From: Planctomycetota bacterium
GTDB taxonomy: Bacteria; Planctomycetota; SZUA-567
Length of the DNA: 24,379 nucleotides
Direction: 5' to 3'
NCBI GenBank assembly: GCA_031278535.1
Contig: JAITKH010000367.1
Span: forward strand, 1-24,379
Below, piece by piece: positions 7,847 through 14,812 of this stretch; positions within the stretch are counted from its first letter, which is position 1, and the number at the start of each line of letters is the position of its first letter. The position numbers were made by a program, and so were the translations under genes. The notes under the pieces are model-generated. The model was not told the DNA's origin, did no database searches, and worked only from the letters and a program-made list of their open reading frames with translations.

Positions 7847-7873
7847 GACGCCGGCGGCGGGACCGCCGGCGTC
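7847..7873 (+). other. Perfect 11-bp GC hairpin in the leader of the sigma gene
   Basis: GACGCCGGCGG (7847-7857) pairs exactly with CCGCCGGCGTC (7863-7873) around a 5-base loop. No T-run follows, so it is not a classical terminator. It could be an mRNA-processing or attenuating structure between the Spy-like and sigma genes. Confidence 0.6.
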
Positions 7874-7956
7874 GGCCGTCCGGATCGAAACAGCGGGGAC
7901 GGCGTGCGCCTTGTCCGGCGGACTGCCTGCCGTTTCCCGCGGGAGCGTTCGCCGAG

Positions 7957-8544
7957 ATGCAGGATTCCGGAGCCGAGGATCTGGCCGACATCAAGACAAT
8001 ACTGGCCGGCGACGTCGAGGCATTCGAAAGGATAGTGGAACGGCATGGCGTGGCGATTCAGCGGCAGATGCGGAATTTCACCCGCGACATCCCGCAGGTT
8101 GAGGAATTGACGCAAGAGGTTTTCGTCGAAGCGTTTCTAAACCTTGGCAAATTCAGGGGCGAGGCGCCGTTTCGGAACTGGCTTGCAAAAATAGCGACTT
8201 TGCTAGGATATAAATTCTGGAGAAACCGGGAACGGTCCGGGAAGCTGGTCTCCCTTTCCGCCACGGCGGAGCCGGTGGCTGGAGACGGGAAGAAAAGCGA
8301 AAATCCGGGCGATCCGGCGGCGGCGGCGGCGCTCCTGCATGAACTTTTGGCCACCCTTCCGGACGACGACCGGATGGCGATGGTTTTGATGTATCTGGAG
8401 AAACTGGATCAGGAAGAAATCGCGGAACGGATGGGCTGGACCAGGGTGAAAGTGGCGGTCCGGCTCTACCGGGCGAAACGCCGGCTCAGGAAACTGGGCG
8501 GACGGGAACCGTGGAAAGGCAGGCTCGAATGGATGCTTTCCTGA
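7957..8544 (+). CDS. ECF-family RNA polymerase sigma factor
   Basis: This 195-residue protein has the two-domain layout of group 4 sigma factors. Region 2 spans about 18-90 (DVEAFERIVERHG, ELTQEVFVEAFLNLGKFRG, FRNWLAKIATLLGYKFWRN). An Ala/Gly-rich linker follows, then region 4 at about 127-180 (LLATLPDDDRMAMVLMYLEKLDQEEIAERMGWTR, with a helix-turn-helix ending RLYRAKRRLRKL). It should redirect RNA polymerase to stress promoters. The next two genes overlap head to tail and encode membrane proteins that fit an anti-sigma and a sensor. The ATG at 7957 has only a loosely spaced GGGAG upstream, so the start is moderately sure. Confidence 0.88.
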   Translation: MQDSGAEDLADIKTILAGDVEAFERIVERHGVAIQRQMRNFTRDIPQVEELTQEVFVEAFLNLGKFRGEAPFRNWLAKIATLLGYKFWRNRERSGKLVSLSATAEPVAGDGKKSENPGDPAAAAALLHELLATLPDDDRMAMVLMYLEKLDQEEIAERMGWTRVKVAVRLYRAKRRLRKLGGREPWKGRLEWMLS

Positions 8545-8810
8545 ACAGGCTTGAGGCGTTGGCGCGGCTGGCCGCCCGGGAGCCCGATCTCCCGCCTCCG
8601 GACGCCGCCGGCCTCATGGCGCGAATCCGGGGGCTCGAACCGGAACGCGACGACGATTTTTTCCCGCTCCGCCTCTTCCTCGGCGGGACGGCGGCAGCCC
8701 TGGCGCTTGCCGCCTCCATCATCGTGTCGACGGCCTGGGCCGACGATACCGCCAGCGTCTCTTTCTCCGCGATGATCACCCTGGCCAGCGCCATGGACAT
8801 CCTGCTATGA
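8529..8810 (+). CDS. Small single-TM protein, putative anti-sigma factor (CnrY-like position)
   Basis: This 93-residue protein has a cytoplasmic-type N-terminal 45 residues (helical, charged), one transmembrane helix (LRLFLGGTAAALALAASIIV, about 47-66) and a short periplasmic tail. It has no zinc-finger HxxxCxxC motif. The ATG at 8529 overlaps the sigma gene by 16 bases and AGG lies 5 bases upstream; a GTG at 8511 is a weaker alternative. No family is recognisable from sequence alone. Size, topology and position between an ECF sigma and a periplasmic sensor match CnrY-type anti-sigma factors; the function is inferred from that context. Confidence 0.6.
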   Translation: MDAFLNRLEALARLAAREPDLPPPDAAGLMARIRGLEPERDDDFFPLRLFLGGTAAALALAASIIVSTAWADDTASVSFSAMITLASAMDILL

Positions 8811-9343
8811 CGGAGGAAGACGTCGGCGCTCTCCGGATCGAGGCCCGCCAGGCGGCCCGCTCGGCCCGGATTGAAGCGGACAGGGACTTTTCGAAGCGCC
8901 GCCGCTTCAGGATGATTCTCCTGTTCCTGTCGGCCGTTCTTGCCGGCGCGGTTCTGGGCGCGGCGGGATCGGCCGTCTATTTCCGGCGTTTCCGCCGGCC
9001 GCCCACGACCGAAATGATGGTGCAGGCAATGATGGCCCGCCTGGAGTCGGCGGTCGAGGTGACACAGGCGGAACGGGTTGCGGCGGAACGGATATCCCGC
9101 CGCCGCATGGATCGGGTCGGGGACATGTGGAGCGACGTCTTCGCCGCAACGCGGGAAGAGTTCGAGGCCATGCACGCCGAAATGGGCGAACTGCTCGGCC
9201 CCGGACGCTTCCAGGTCTGGGACAGGCTGGAGCGCGAGCGCTGGCGGCGGATGCGGGAAAAAATGGGCCGCCACGAAGATCATCGCCGCCGCGGGGAAGG
9301 ACGGGGCGCGGGGCCGGCGGAACGAAAATCGGCGGGGAGATAA
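8807..9343 (+). CDS. Membrane-anchored periplasmic sensor, CnrX/Spy-like
   Basis: This 178-residue protein has a basic cytoplasmic N-terminus, one TM helix (MILLFLSAVLAGAVLGAAGS, about 36-55) and a helical, Met/Arg-rich periplasmic domain. Near the end of that domain LGPGRFQVWDRL resembles the second LTXXQ motif of Spy/CpxP/CnrX proteins. Methionines and a histidine (EMMVQAMM, EAMHAEM) could be metal ligands, but this is not shown. The tail is strongly charged. The ATG overlaps the previous stop (ATGA), so the two are probably co-translated. The likely role is sensing a periplasmic signal and controlling the small membrane anti-sigma. The assignment rests on topology, motif and gene order. 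Confidence 0.62.
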   Translation: MTEEDVGALRIEARQAARSARIEADRDFSKRRRFRMILLFLSAVLAGAVLGAAGSAVYFRRFRRPPTTEMMVQAMMARLESAVEVTQAERVAAERISRRRMDRVGDMWSDVFAATREEFEAMHAEMGELLGPGRFQVWDRLERERWRRMREKMGRHEDHRRRGEGRGAGPAERKSAGR

Positions 9344-9348
9344 GCCGG

Positions 9349-10755
9349 ATGGGCATACTGGTCTATTCCACCGAGGCGCGGCGGAAAATGGAACTTTCGC
9401 CCCGGATGCCGGGGCGGATCTCCATGTATGTCTGCGGGCCGACCGTATACGATTCCTGCCATATCGGCCATGCCCGCCCGGCCGTGGTCTTCGACGTCAT
9501 CCGCCGGTATCTCGAATACAGCGGCCTGATCGTCACTTTTATATCGAACGTCACCGACATCGACGACAAGATCATCGCCCGGGCCGGAGAACTGGGCGTA
9601 TCCTGGTGCTTCCTGGCGCGCCGCTACCAGGACGAATACGAACGGGACATGGCGGCCCTGGGCGTACGGTCGCCCACCATCCGCCCCCGGGCCACCGAAC
9701 ATATCGACGACATGATCCGCCTGGTGTCCGGCCTGGTCGAAAAGGGAAACGCCTACGTCGGCGAGAACGGCGTCTGGTTCGACGTTTCCACTTTCCGGGA
9801 TTACGGCCGCCTTTCCGGCCGCAGCCGGGACGGGGAGAACACGGAGCACCGGGTGGAGCCCGGAGCCGGAAAACGGAATCCCCAGGATTTCGCCCTCTGG
9901 AAAGCGGCGAAGCCCGGCGAACCGAGTTGGGACTCGCCCTGGGGGCCGGGCCGGCCGGGCTGGCACATCGAATGCTCGGCCATGAGCGGAAACTATTGCG
10001 ACTTCCAGCTCGACATCCACGGTGGCGGGGCCGATCTCGCCTTCCCCCACCACGAGAACGAACTGGCCCAGTCCGAAGCCTTTACCGGCCGCCGCTTCGT
10101 CCGCCACTGGCTGCACAACGGATTCATCACCGTGGGAAACGATGGCGGGGACGGCGGCGAAAAGATGGGGAAGTCCAGGGGGAACGCCTTCCGGCTCGAG
10201 GACGCCTTCCGTCTGGCCAGCCCCGCCGCCTTGCGGTTGTGGATACTGGGAACCCATTACCGAATGCCGCTCTTCTACCGGCCCGGGTTTCCGCCCCAGG
10301 CGGAAAACGCGCTGAACCGTATTTATGCCTGCCTTGAGGAGTCGGCCCGCGCCATCGGAAACGGTCCGGGTCCGGAAGACGGCGGCGATTCCGGGATCGA
10401 GCGGCGTTTTCGGGAAGCGATGGACGACGACTTCAACACCCCGCAGGCGCTGGCTGTCGTCCACGAGGCTGTCGGCCGGCTCAACGCCGCCGTCCGCGAG
10501 CGCGCCCCGGCCGGGCGGATCAGGCGGGACCGGAACGGGCTGATGGGCCTGCTCGGAGTGCTGGGGCTTCCCCTGGAGCGGCAGGCGACGGGCGGAAGAG
10601 ACCGTTCCGCCTTCATCGATCTGCTGGTCGCGCTCCGTTCCGAGGCGCGGACGGCGAAAAATTTTCCCCTTTCCGATCGCATCCGCGACGGCCTCGGGAA
10701 ACTTGGCGTGGAACTTAACGACCGCGGGAACGAATCCACCTGGATCGAAAAGTGA
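9349..10755 (+). CDS. cysS: Cysteinyl-tRNA synthetase
   Basis: This 468-residue class I synthetase charges tRNA-Cys. It has CGPTVYD (29-35), HIGHA (38-42) and a KMSKS-loop variant, KMGKS (272-276), preceded by a small Gly/Asp-rich insert (NDGGDGGE). The zinc site that recognises cysteine is intact: Cys29, Cys209, His234 and Glu238, almost the same numbering as the E. coli enzyme. The length is normal for the family (about 460-480). The ATG at 9349 comes 5 bases after the sensor gene stop, with GGGGAG 9 bases upstream; an open frame further upstream only overlaps the sensor gene. It starts the cysS-folD-ruvX run. Confidence 0.96.
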   Translation: MGILVYSTEARRKMELSPRMPGRISMYVCGPTVYDSCHIGHARPAVVFDVIRRYLEYSGLIVTFISNVTDIDDKIIARAGELGVSWCFLARRYQDEYERDMAALGVRSPTIRPRATEHIDDMIRLVSGLVEKGNAYVGENGVWFDVSTFRDYGRLSGRSRDGENTEHRVEPGAGKRNPQDFALWKAAKPGEPSWDSPWGPGRPGWHIECSAMSGNYCDFQLDIHGGGADLAFPHHENELAQSEAFTGRRFVRHWLHNGFITVGNDGGDGGEKMGKSRGNAFRLEDAFRLASPAALRLWILGTHYRMPLFYRPGFPPQAENALNRIYACLEESARAIGNGPGPEDGGDSGIERRFREAMDDDFNTPQALAVVHEAVGRLNAAVRERAPAGRIRRDRNGLMGLLGVLGLPLERQATGGRDRSAFIDLLVALRSEARTAKNFPLSDRIRDGLGKLGVELNDRGNESTWIEK

Positions 10756-10775
10756 CGTGAAAGGCTGTCCGCCGC

Positions 10776-11786
10776 ATGGCTGCCATCATTATCGAAAGCG
10801 GGAAGGCGACGAAAAAAATCCTGGCCGAAACGGCGGAAGGCGTCCAAATCCTGGAAAAGGCGGGCAGGCGGGCCGTCCTCGCCGCCGTCCAGGCCAATCG
10901 CGATCCCGGCTCGGACTGGTACGCCCGGGCCCAGGCGAAGCATGCCCGGGAAAACGGAATCGAACACCGGCTAATCCGGCTGGACCCTGGCATAGGCGGG
11001 CCGGAACTGGCCAACGGTGTCAGGGCGGTCTCGGCCAATCCGGAAGTCTCGGGGGTTATCGTCCTCACGCCGTTTCCGGCCGGCGCCGACCGCCTGGCCA
11101 TCGCCGAGGCCATCCTGCCGGACAAGGACGCCGAAGGGGCGCATCCGCTCAATCTCGGACGGCTGATGGCGGCCCCCGGCCCGTTTCCAGTCCCCTGCAC
11201 CGCCAAGGCGGCCATGGCCCTGATAACGCTCGCTCTCGGAAACCTGTCCGGCCGGCACGCCGTGGTGATCGGCAGAAGCGCAACTGTCGGAAAGCCGCTG
11301 GCCATGCTCCTTCTGGCCGAGAACGCCACCGTCACCATCGCCCACACCCGTTCCGATCTCCGCGCAGTCATGCGCAAGGCCGACATCGTGGTGGCGGCGG
11401 CAGGCGCGGCAGGCGCCCGCTGGCGCGTCTACGAGGCCGCCTGGCGGCGTTGGCGGGAGAACGGGGGCGAGCGGCCGGCGATTCCGGACCTGGGACCGCT
11501 GATCCGGGCCGACATGGTGCGCCGGGGCGCGACGGTCGTCGACGTGGGCGACAACCAGGTGCCGGCCGGTTTCGACAAGGACGGGGCGCCGCTTCCCGAT
11601 TCCGGCGGCAATCCGGACATGCGGTACGCCGGCGACGTCGATTTCGCCCGGGTCGCCGAAATCGCCAGCTGCATCACGCCGCCGCGCGGCAGCGTCGGGC
11701 CGCTCACCAACGCCTTCCTGCTCCTGAACACCGTTCGCTCGGCCCTCGCCCAATACGGCCTCGCTCCGGCGGGGAGCATGGCGTGA
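10776..11786 (+). CDS. folD: Divergent FolD: methylenetetrahydrofolate dehydrogenase, cyclohydrolase site altered
   Basis: This 336-residue protein has the FolD fold signatures: SDWYARAQAK (46-55), VIVLTPFP (94-101), PDKDAEGAHPLNLG (115-128), the NADP-binding VVIGRSATVGKPLAMLL (163-179), VVDVGDN, GDVDFARV and ITPPRGSVGPLT. FolD normally oxidises methylene-THF and hydrolyses methenyl-THF. The catalytic Lys of FolD (human Lys56), its partner Gln (Gln100) and Asp (Asp125) align here with Gln53, Leu97 and Glu120. An extra segment of about 25 residues, rich in Trp and Arg, sits after the AAAGAAG loop, making it longer than the usual 280-300. Dehydrogenase-only or altered activity is plausible. It shares a GTGA overlap with ruvX. 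Confidence 0.85.
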   Translation: MAAIIIESGKATKKILAETAEGVQILEKAGRRAVLAAVQANRDPGSDWYARAQAKHARENGIEHRLIRLDPGIGGPELANGVRAVSANPEVSGVIVLTPFPAGADRLAIAEAILPDKDAEGAHPLNLGRLMAAPGPFPVPCTAKAAMALITLALGNLSGRHAVVIGRSATVGKPLAMLLLAENATVTIAHTRSDLRAVMRKADIVVAAAGAAGARWRVYEAAWRRWRENGGERPAIPDLGPLIRADMVRRGATVVDVGDNQVPAGFDKDGAPLPDSGGNPDMRYAGDVDFARVAEIASCITPPRGSVGPLTNAFLLLNTVRSALAQYGLAPAGSMA

Positions 11787-12199
11787 TCCTGCTGGGAATC
11801 GATCTGGGCGAGCGGCGCGTCGGCTTTGCCATTTCAGACGAACGGGAACGCCTCGCCGTTCCCTCCGGGTTCGTCGAGGCGAGCGGGCTTGAGGCGATTC
11901 TGGCCGCCGTTCTCGCCAAGGCCGACGCCGAACGGGCCGGGTTGCTGGTGATCGGGCATCCCCTGAATTTGAGCGGCCGTCCGGGAAGAAAGGCCAGGGA
12001 AGCCGCGGCGTTCCGGGATCGGCTCGCCGCCGCCGGCCGCCCGGCTGTCTTGTGGGACGAACGGCTGACCACGGCCGAGGCGGCGCGGCTGCTGGGAGAG
12101 GCCGGCCTCGACCGCCGGCGCCGGCGTCCGCTCGTCGACTCCCATGCCGCCCAGTGCCTGCTGGCCTCGTTCCTGGAAGCCCGCCGCAAAGGCGGATAG
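11783..12199 (+). CDS. ruvX: YqgF/RuvX family RNase H-fold nuclease
   Basis: This 138-residue protein is of normal family size. It has the RNase H-fold motifs GIDLGERRVGFAISD (5-19, acidic Asp7), VIGHPLNLSG (57-66), DERLTTAEA (92-100, Glu93) and DSHAAQCLL (119-127, Asp119). Members are predicted Holliday-junction resolvases and are linked to 16S rRNA 5' processing in E. coli. The GTG at 11783 overlaps the folD stop by 4 bases (GTGA), so translation is probably coupled. Confidence 0.92.
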   Translation: MILLGIDLGERRVGFAISDERERLAVPSGFVEASGLEAILAAVLAKADAERAGLLVIGHPLNLSGRPGRKAREAAAFRDRLAAAGRPAVLWDERLTTAEAARLLGEAGLDRRRRRPLVDSHAAQCLLASFLEARRKGG

Positions 12200-12231
12200 G
12201 GAAGCCGGAGCATTCCAGTGTTCCGAAAAAT

Positions 12232-12248
12232 CTCAATCTTTGATTGAG
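12232..12248 (+). terminator. Weak hairpin after ruvX
   Basis: CTCAATC and GATTGAG form a perfect 7-bp stem around TTT, 33 bases after the ruvX stop. It is flanked by AAAAAT and GGGTTTG rather than a proper T-run, so it is at best a weak terminator. Confidence 0.35.
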
Positions 12249-12265
12249 GGTTTGCGGGGAGGGTC

Positions 12266-12316
12266 TCCGGTTTCCGCCTCCGGGGAAGTGAATTTCCCCA
12301 GAGACGCTGGAAGGCG
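12266..12316 (+). repeat. Dispersed intergenic hairpin repeat, copy 1
   Basis: This 51-base stretch matches the reverse complement of 16880-16930 at 43 of 51 positions by hand alignment, with the first 22 bases identical. It can fold as GGGGAA/TTCCCC (12282-12299) with three more pairs after one mismatch. It lies between ruvX and the nagA promoter. Confidence 0.7.
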
Positions 12317-12395
12317 ATTTCAAGGCAAACGGATTTCGCCATCCACATGTCTCGCCTTTTCAGGCCGCCGGCGCCTGCCCAGAACAATGCCTGTC

Positions 12396-12424
12396 TTGAC
12401 AAGGCGGACAATTTCTTTTATTGT
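12396..12424 (+). promoter_or_regulatory. Sigma-70-type promoter of the nagA operon
   Basis: TTGACA (12396-12401) is followed after 17 bases by TATTGT (12419-12424, 4 of 6). Transcription would start near 12431, giving a leader of about 160 bases before nagA. No recognised riboswitch was seen in the leader. Confidence 0.55.
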
Positions 12425-12549
12425 TGTGGTTCCGTTCCTCCCCAAACGGCCGGATTGCCGGTCGGGACGGGATTTTGACCCGAGAGAAAAACCGGGATCG
12501 GGGATGACGCCCATTTCCGGGAAACGCCATTCGAACGTCCGAAACATCT

Positions 12550-12573
12550 GCCGGCCGTCTTGATCCGGCCGGC
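12550..12573 (+). promoter_or_regulatory. Hairpin just upstream of the nagA ribosome site
   Basis: GCCGGCCG (12550-12557) pairs with CGGCCGGC (12566-12573) around an 8-base loop. The AAGGG ribosome site (12579-12583) starts 5 bases later. The structure could affect translation or RNA stability; no regulator is known. Confidence 0.45.
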
Positions 12574-12590
12574 CCGGCAAGGGTGCGCGA

Positions 12591-13775
12591 ATGTCCGGCA
12601 TATGGTTGAAAAACGCCCGCCTCATAGGCCCGTCCAGCATTGTCCGGGGCGAGGTGCTGGTGCGGGACGGCGTCATCGCCGCCATCGCCTGGGACGGCAA
12701 GGGCGACTGGCCGGCGGACCAGGTGGTGGACGTGGCGGAACGCTACCTCTCGCCGGGGTTCATCGATATCCATACCCACGGGGCGGGAGGCTTCGATTTC
12801 ATGGACGGCTCCCTGGAAGCCGTCTACGGCGCCTGTCTGGCGCATCTCGGGCACGGCACCACCTGCCTCCTTCCCACCACTTCGGCCAGCACCCGCGAGT
12901 CGCTCCTGGAAGTGGCCGAACTTTTCAACCATGTCGAACCCAGGCGATCAGGCCATCCGGAGATATTCGGCCTCCATATGGAAGGACCCTACTTCGCCAT
13001 GGAACAACGGGGCGCCCAGGATGCAAAACACCTGCGGAATCCCGATCCGGAAGAGTACACCCAGGCGCTGCGGACAGGAAAGCGCATCGTCCGCTGGTCG
13101 TTCGCCGTCGAGCTGGAAGGGGGGGAGGAGTTCCTCCGGACGCTTCGCGAAAAGGGCGTCATCCCCTCCCTGGCCCATTCCGGCGCCACCTGCCAACAGG
13201 TCCGCCAGGCATACGCCAACGGCGTGCATTCCCTGACGCATTTCTATTCCGGCATGTCGGGCCTGCGCCGGGTCAATTCCTACCGGATCGCCGGGGCAAT
13301 CGAGGCCGGGTATCTCCTGGACGGCATGTACGTGGAGGTGATTGCCGACGGAAAGCACCTGCCGGCCGACCTGCTCGAACTTGTCTACAAGGTGAAGGGG
13401 TCGGACCGCATTTGCCTGGTCACCGATTCCATGCGGGCCGCCGGCATGCCGCCCGGCCGCTATAAGCTGGGGAACATCAGGACGGGAATGGATACCGTGG
13501 TCGAGGATGCGGTGGCCAAGCTGCCGGACCGCCTTTCCTTCGCCGGCAGCGTGGCCACGGCCGACCGCCTGGTGAGGACCATGCGCGACCTTGCCGGCGT
13601 TCCGCTCCCGGCGGCGGTGGCGATGATGAGCCTGAATCCGGCCAGGCTCATCGGGCTGGACGGCCGCAAGGGGTCCATAGCCGTCGGGAAGGACGCGGAT
13701 CTCGTGGTCTTCGACGAAGGGGTAAACATCCATCTGGTGATGGCGAGGGGGGAAATCATTCCCCTCGCGATCTGA
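12591..13775 (+). CDS. nagA: N-acetylglucosamine-6-phosphate deacetylase
   Basis: This 394-residue amidohydrolase converts GlcNAc-6-phosphate to glucosamine-6-phosphate and acetate in the cytoplasm. Motifs are in order: HTHGAGGFDFM (61-71), the metal-binding HMEGPY (129-134, Glu131), LAHSGAT (194-200, His196), THFYSGM (216-222, in place of the usual THLFNAM), EVIADGKHL (249-257) and LVTDSM (276-281, catalytic Asp279). The length is typical (380-400). The ATG at 12591 has AAGGG 7 bases upstream. It is the first gene of the sugar operon and is followed by a deaminase of the next step. The substrate could include related acetamido sugars. Confidence 0.93.
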   Translation: MSGIWLKNARLIGPSSIVRGEVLVRDGVIAAIAWDGKGDWPADQVVDVAERYLSPGFIDIHTHGAGGFDFMDGSLEAVYGACLAHLGHGTTCLLPTTSASTRESLLEVAELFNHVEPRRSGHPEIFGLHMEGPYFAMEQRGAQDAKHLRNPDPEEYTQALRTGKRIVRWSFAVELEGGEEFLRTLREKGVIPSLAHSGATCQQVRQAYANGVHSLTHFYSGMSGLRRVNSYRIAGAIEAGYLLDGMYVEVIADGKHLPADLLELVYKVKGSDRICLVTDSMRAAGMPPGRYKLGNIRTGMDTVVEDAVAKLPDRLSFAGSVATADRLVRTMRDLAGVPLPAAVAMMSLNPARLIGLDGRKGSIAVGKDADLVVFDEGVNIHLVMARGEIIPLAI

Positions 13776-13883
13776 AACGGATTTTTACGGAAAAGCAAGT
13801 TTCCTGAACAGTCATTGATCCTTCGCCTTCTTGAAAAGCCGCCTTCCGGAACCGCCTGGCCGCGACGGGAAAAAGGAGAAGCC

Positions 13884-14678
13884 GTGGAAGTCCTGTATCA
13901 TGAAAAGCGGGAGGACGGCGGCGCCGAAGCCGCCAGGCGCGGGGCCGGGTTCCTCCGCCAGGCGCTCGAGGATCGGGGCGAGGCGAACATTATCCTCGCC
14001 ACCGGCCTTTCCCAGTTCGACATGCTGCCGATCCTGGCGGCCGAGGATGTCGCCTGGGAAAGGGTGAACGCCTTTCACCTGGACGAGTACGCCGGCCTTT
14101 CCCTGCATCATCCCGCCAGCTTTCGGGCCGTTCTCTGGCGGGAATTCGCGCGCAAGCTTCCGGTGCCCCTCAAATCCTTCCATTGGATAAACGGGGAAGG
14201 AGACCCGGAGGCGGAGCGCCGCCGGCTGGGAGAGATCGTTTCTCGCCATCCGATTGACGTCGCCTTTGTCGGCATCGGCGAAAACGGGCACTTGGCCTTT
14301 AACGATCCGCCCGCCGATTTTTCCACCGAATCGCCCTACCTGGTGGTGAAACTTGACGACCGCTGCCGCCGCCAGCAGTTGGGCGAAGGCTGGTTCAAGA
14401 GCCTGGAGGAGGTGCCGGAACGGGCCATCTCCATGTCCATCCGCCAGATTATGAAAAGCGCGCGCATCGTCGTCACCTGCCCGGACGAGCGCAAGGCCGG
14501 GGCGGTGCGGGATTGCCTCGAAAGCGAGGTGGGCAATCTCCGCCCGGCCTCGATTCTCCGCTGCCATCCGGCGGTCTGGCTGTACCTGGACGCCGGTTCC
14601 GCCGCCAGGCTGCCTTGGAAAGGCTCCCGGAACCTGCCGGAACTCCCGCCTCCCTGGGGCGGAACCGGTTCTCCTTGA
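13884..14678 (+). CDS. nagB: Glucosamine-6-phosphate deaminase-like protein (NagB family)
   Basis: This 264-residue protein belongs to the NagB/6-phosphogluconolactonase superfamily. FHLDEYAGL (64-72) contains the catalytic Asp67, and GIGENGHLAFNDP (130-142) is the second active-site loop. In E. coli NagB this loop reads with Asp141, His143 and Glu148; here the matching residues are Asn134, His136 and Asp141, a variant I recall in many NagB homologues outside enterobacteria. The expected reaction is GlcN-6-P to fructose-6-P and ammonia, following nagA. The GTG at 13884 is chosen for its AAGGAG 5 bases upstream; a TTG at 13815 gives an unconvincing N-terminal extension. A related deaminase/isomerase activity is possible. 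Confidence 0.85.
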   Translation: MEVLYHEKREDGGAEAARRGAGFLRQALEDRGEANIILATGLSQFDMLPILAAEDVAWERVNAFHLDEYAGLSLHHPASFRAVLWREFARKLPVPLKSFHWINGEGDPEAERRRLGEIVSRHPIDVAFVGIGENGHLAFNDPPADFSTESPYLVVKLDDRCRRQQLGEGWFKSLEEVPERAISMSIRQIMKSARIVVTCPDERKAGAVRDCLESEVGNLRPASILRCHPAVWLYLDAGSAARLPWKGSRNLPELPPPWGGTGSP

Positions 14679-14812
14679 CGGCGTACGCCGGACGGCCGGC
14701 AGCCGCGAAGCGGATCGCGAGAAATGCCTTGGACAAGGTTGTCGAAAGGCGGTGCGCGTTCTTCTCCGCGTCGGAGGGGAAACGTGCCCGTTATTTTAGG
14801 AGGAGGACAGCC

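Larger units (their letters stand above)
12200..12590. other. 391-base non-coding gap between ruvX and nagA
   Basis: No gene or tRNA is supported here. From left to right it holds a small hairpin (12232-12248), one copy of a GC-rich hairpin repeat (12266-12316), a promoter (12396-12424), a 5' leader, and a hairpin next to the nagA ribosome site (12550-12573). It separates the housekeeping run from the sugar operon. Confidence 0.7.

Noticed and set aside
12520..12550. TTCGAA-containing stretch resembling a tRNA T-loop
   Set aside because: No pairing T-stem, anticodon arm or acceptor stem around it.
14679..14690. 12-base palindrome CGGCGTACGCCG after nagB
   Set aside because: Short, no loop and no T-run, and such palindromes are expected by chance in GC-rich DNA.
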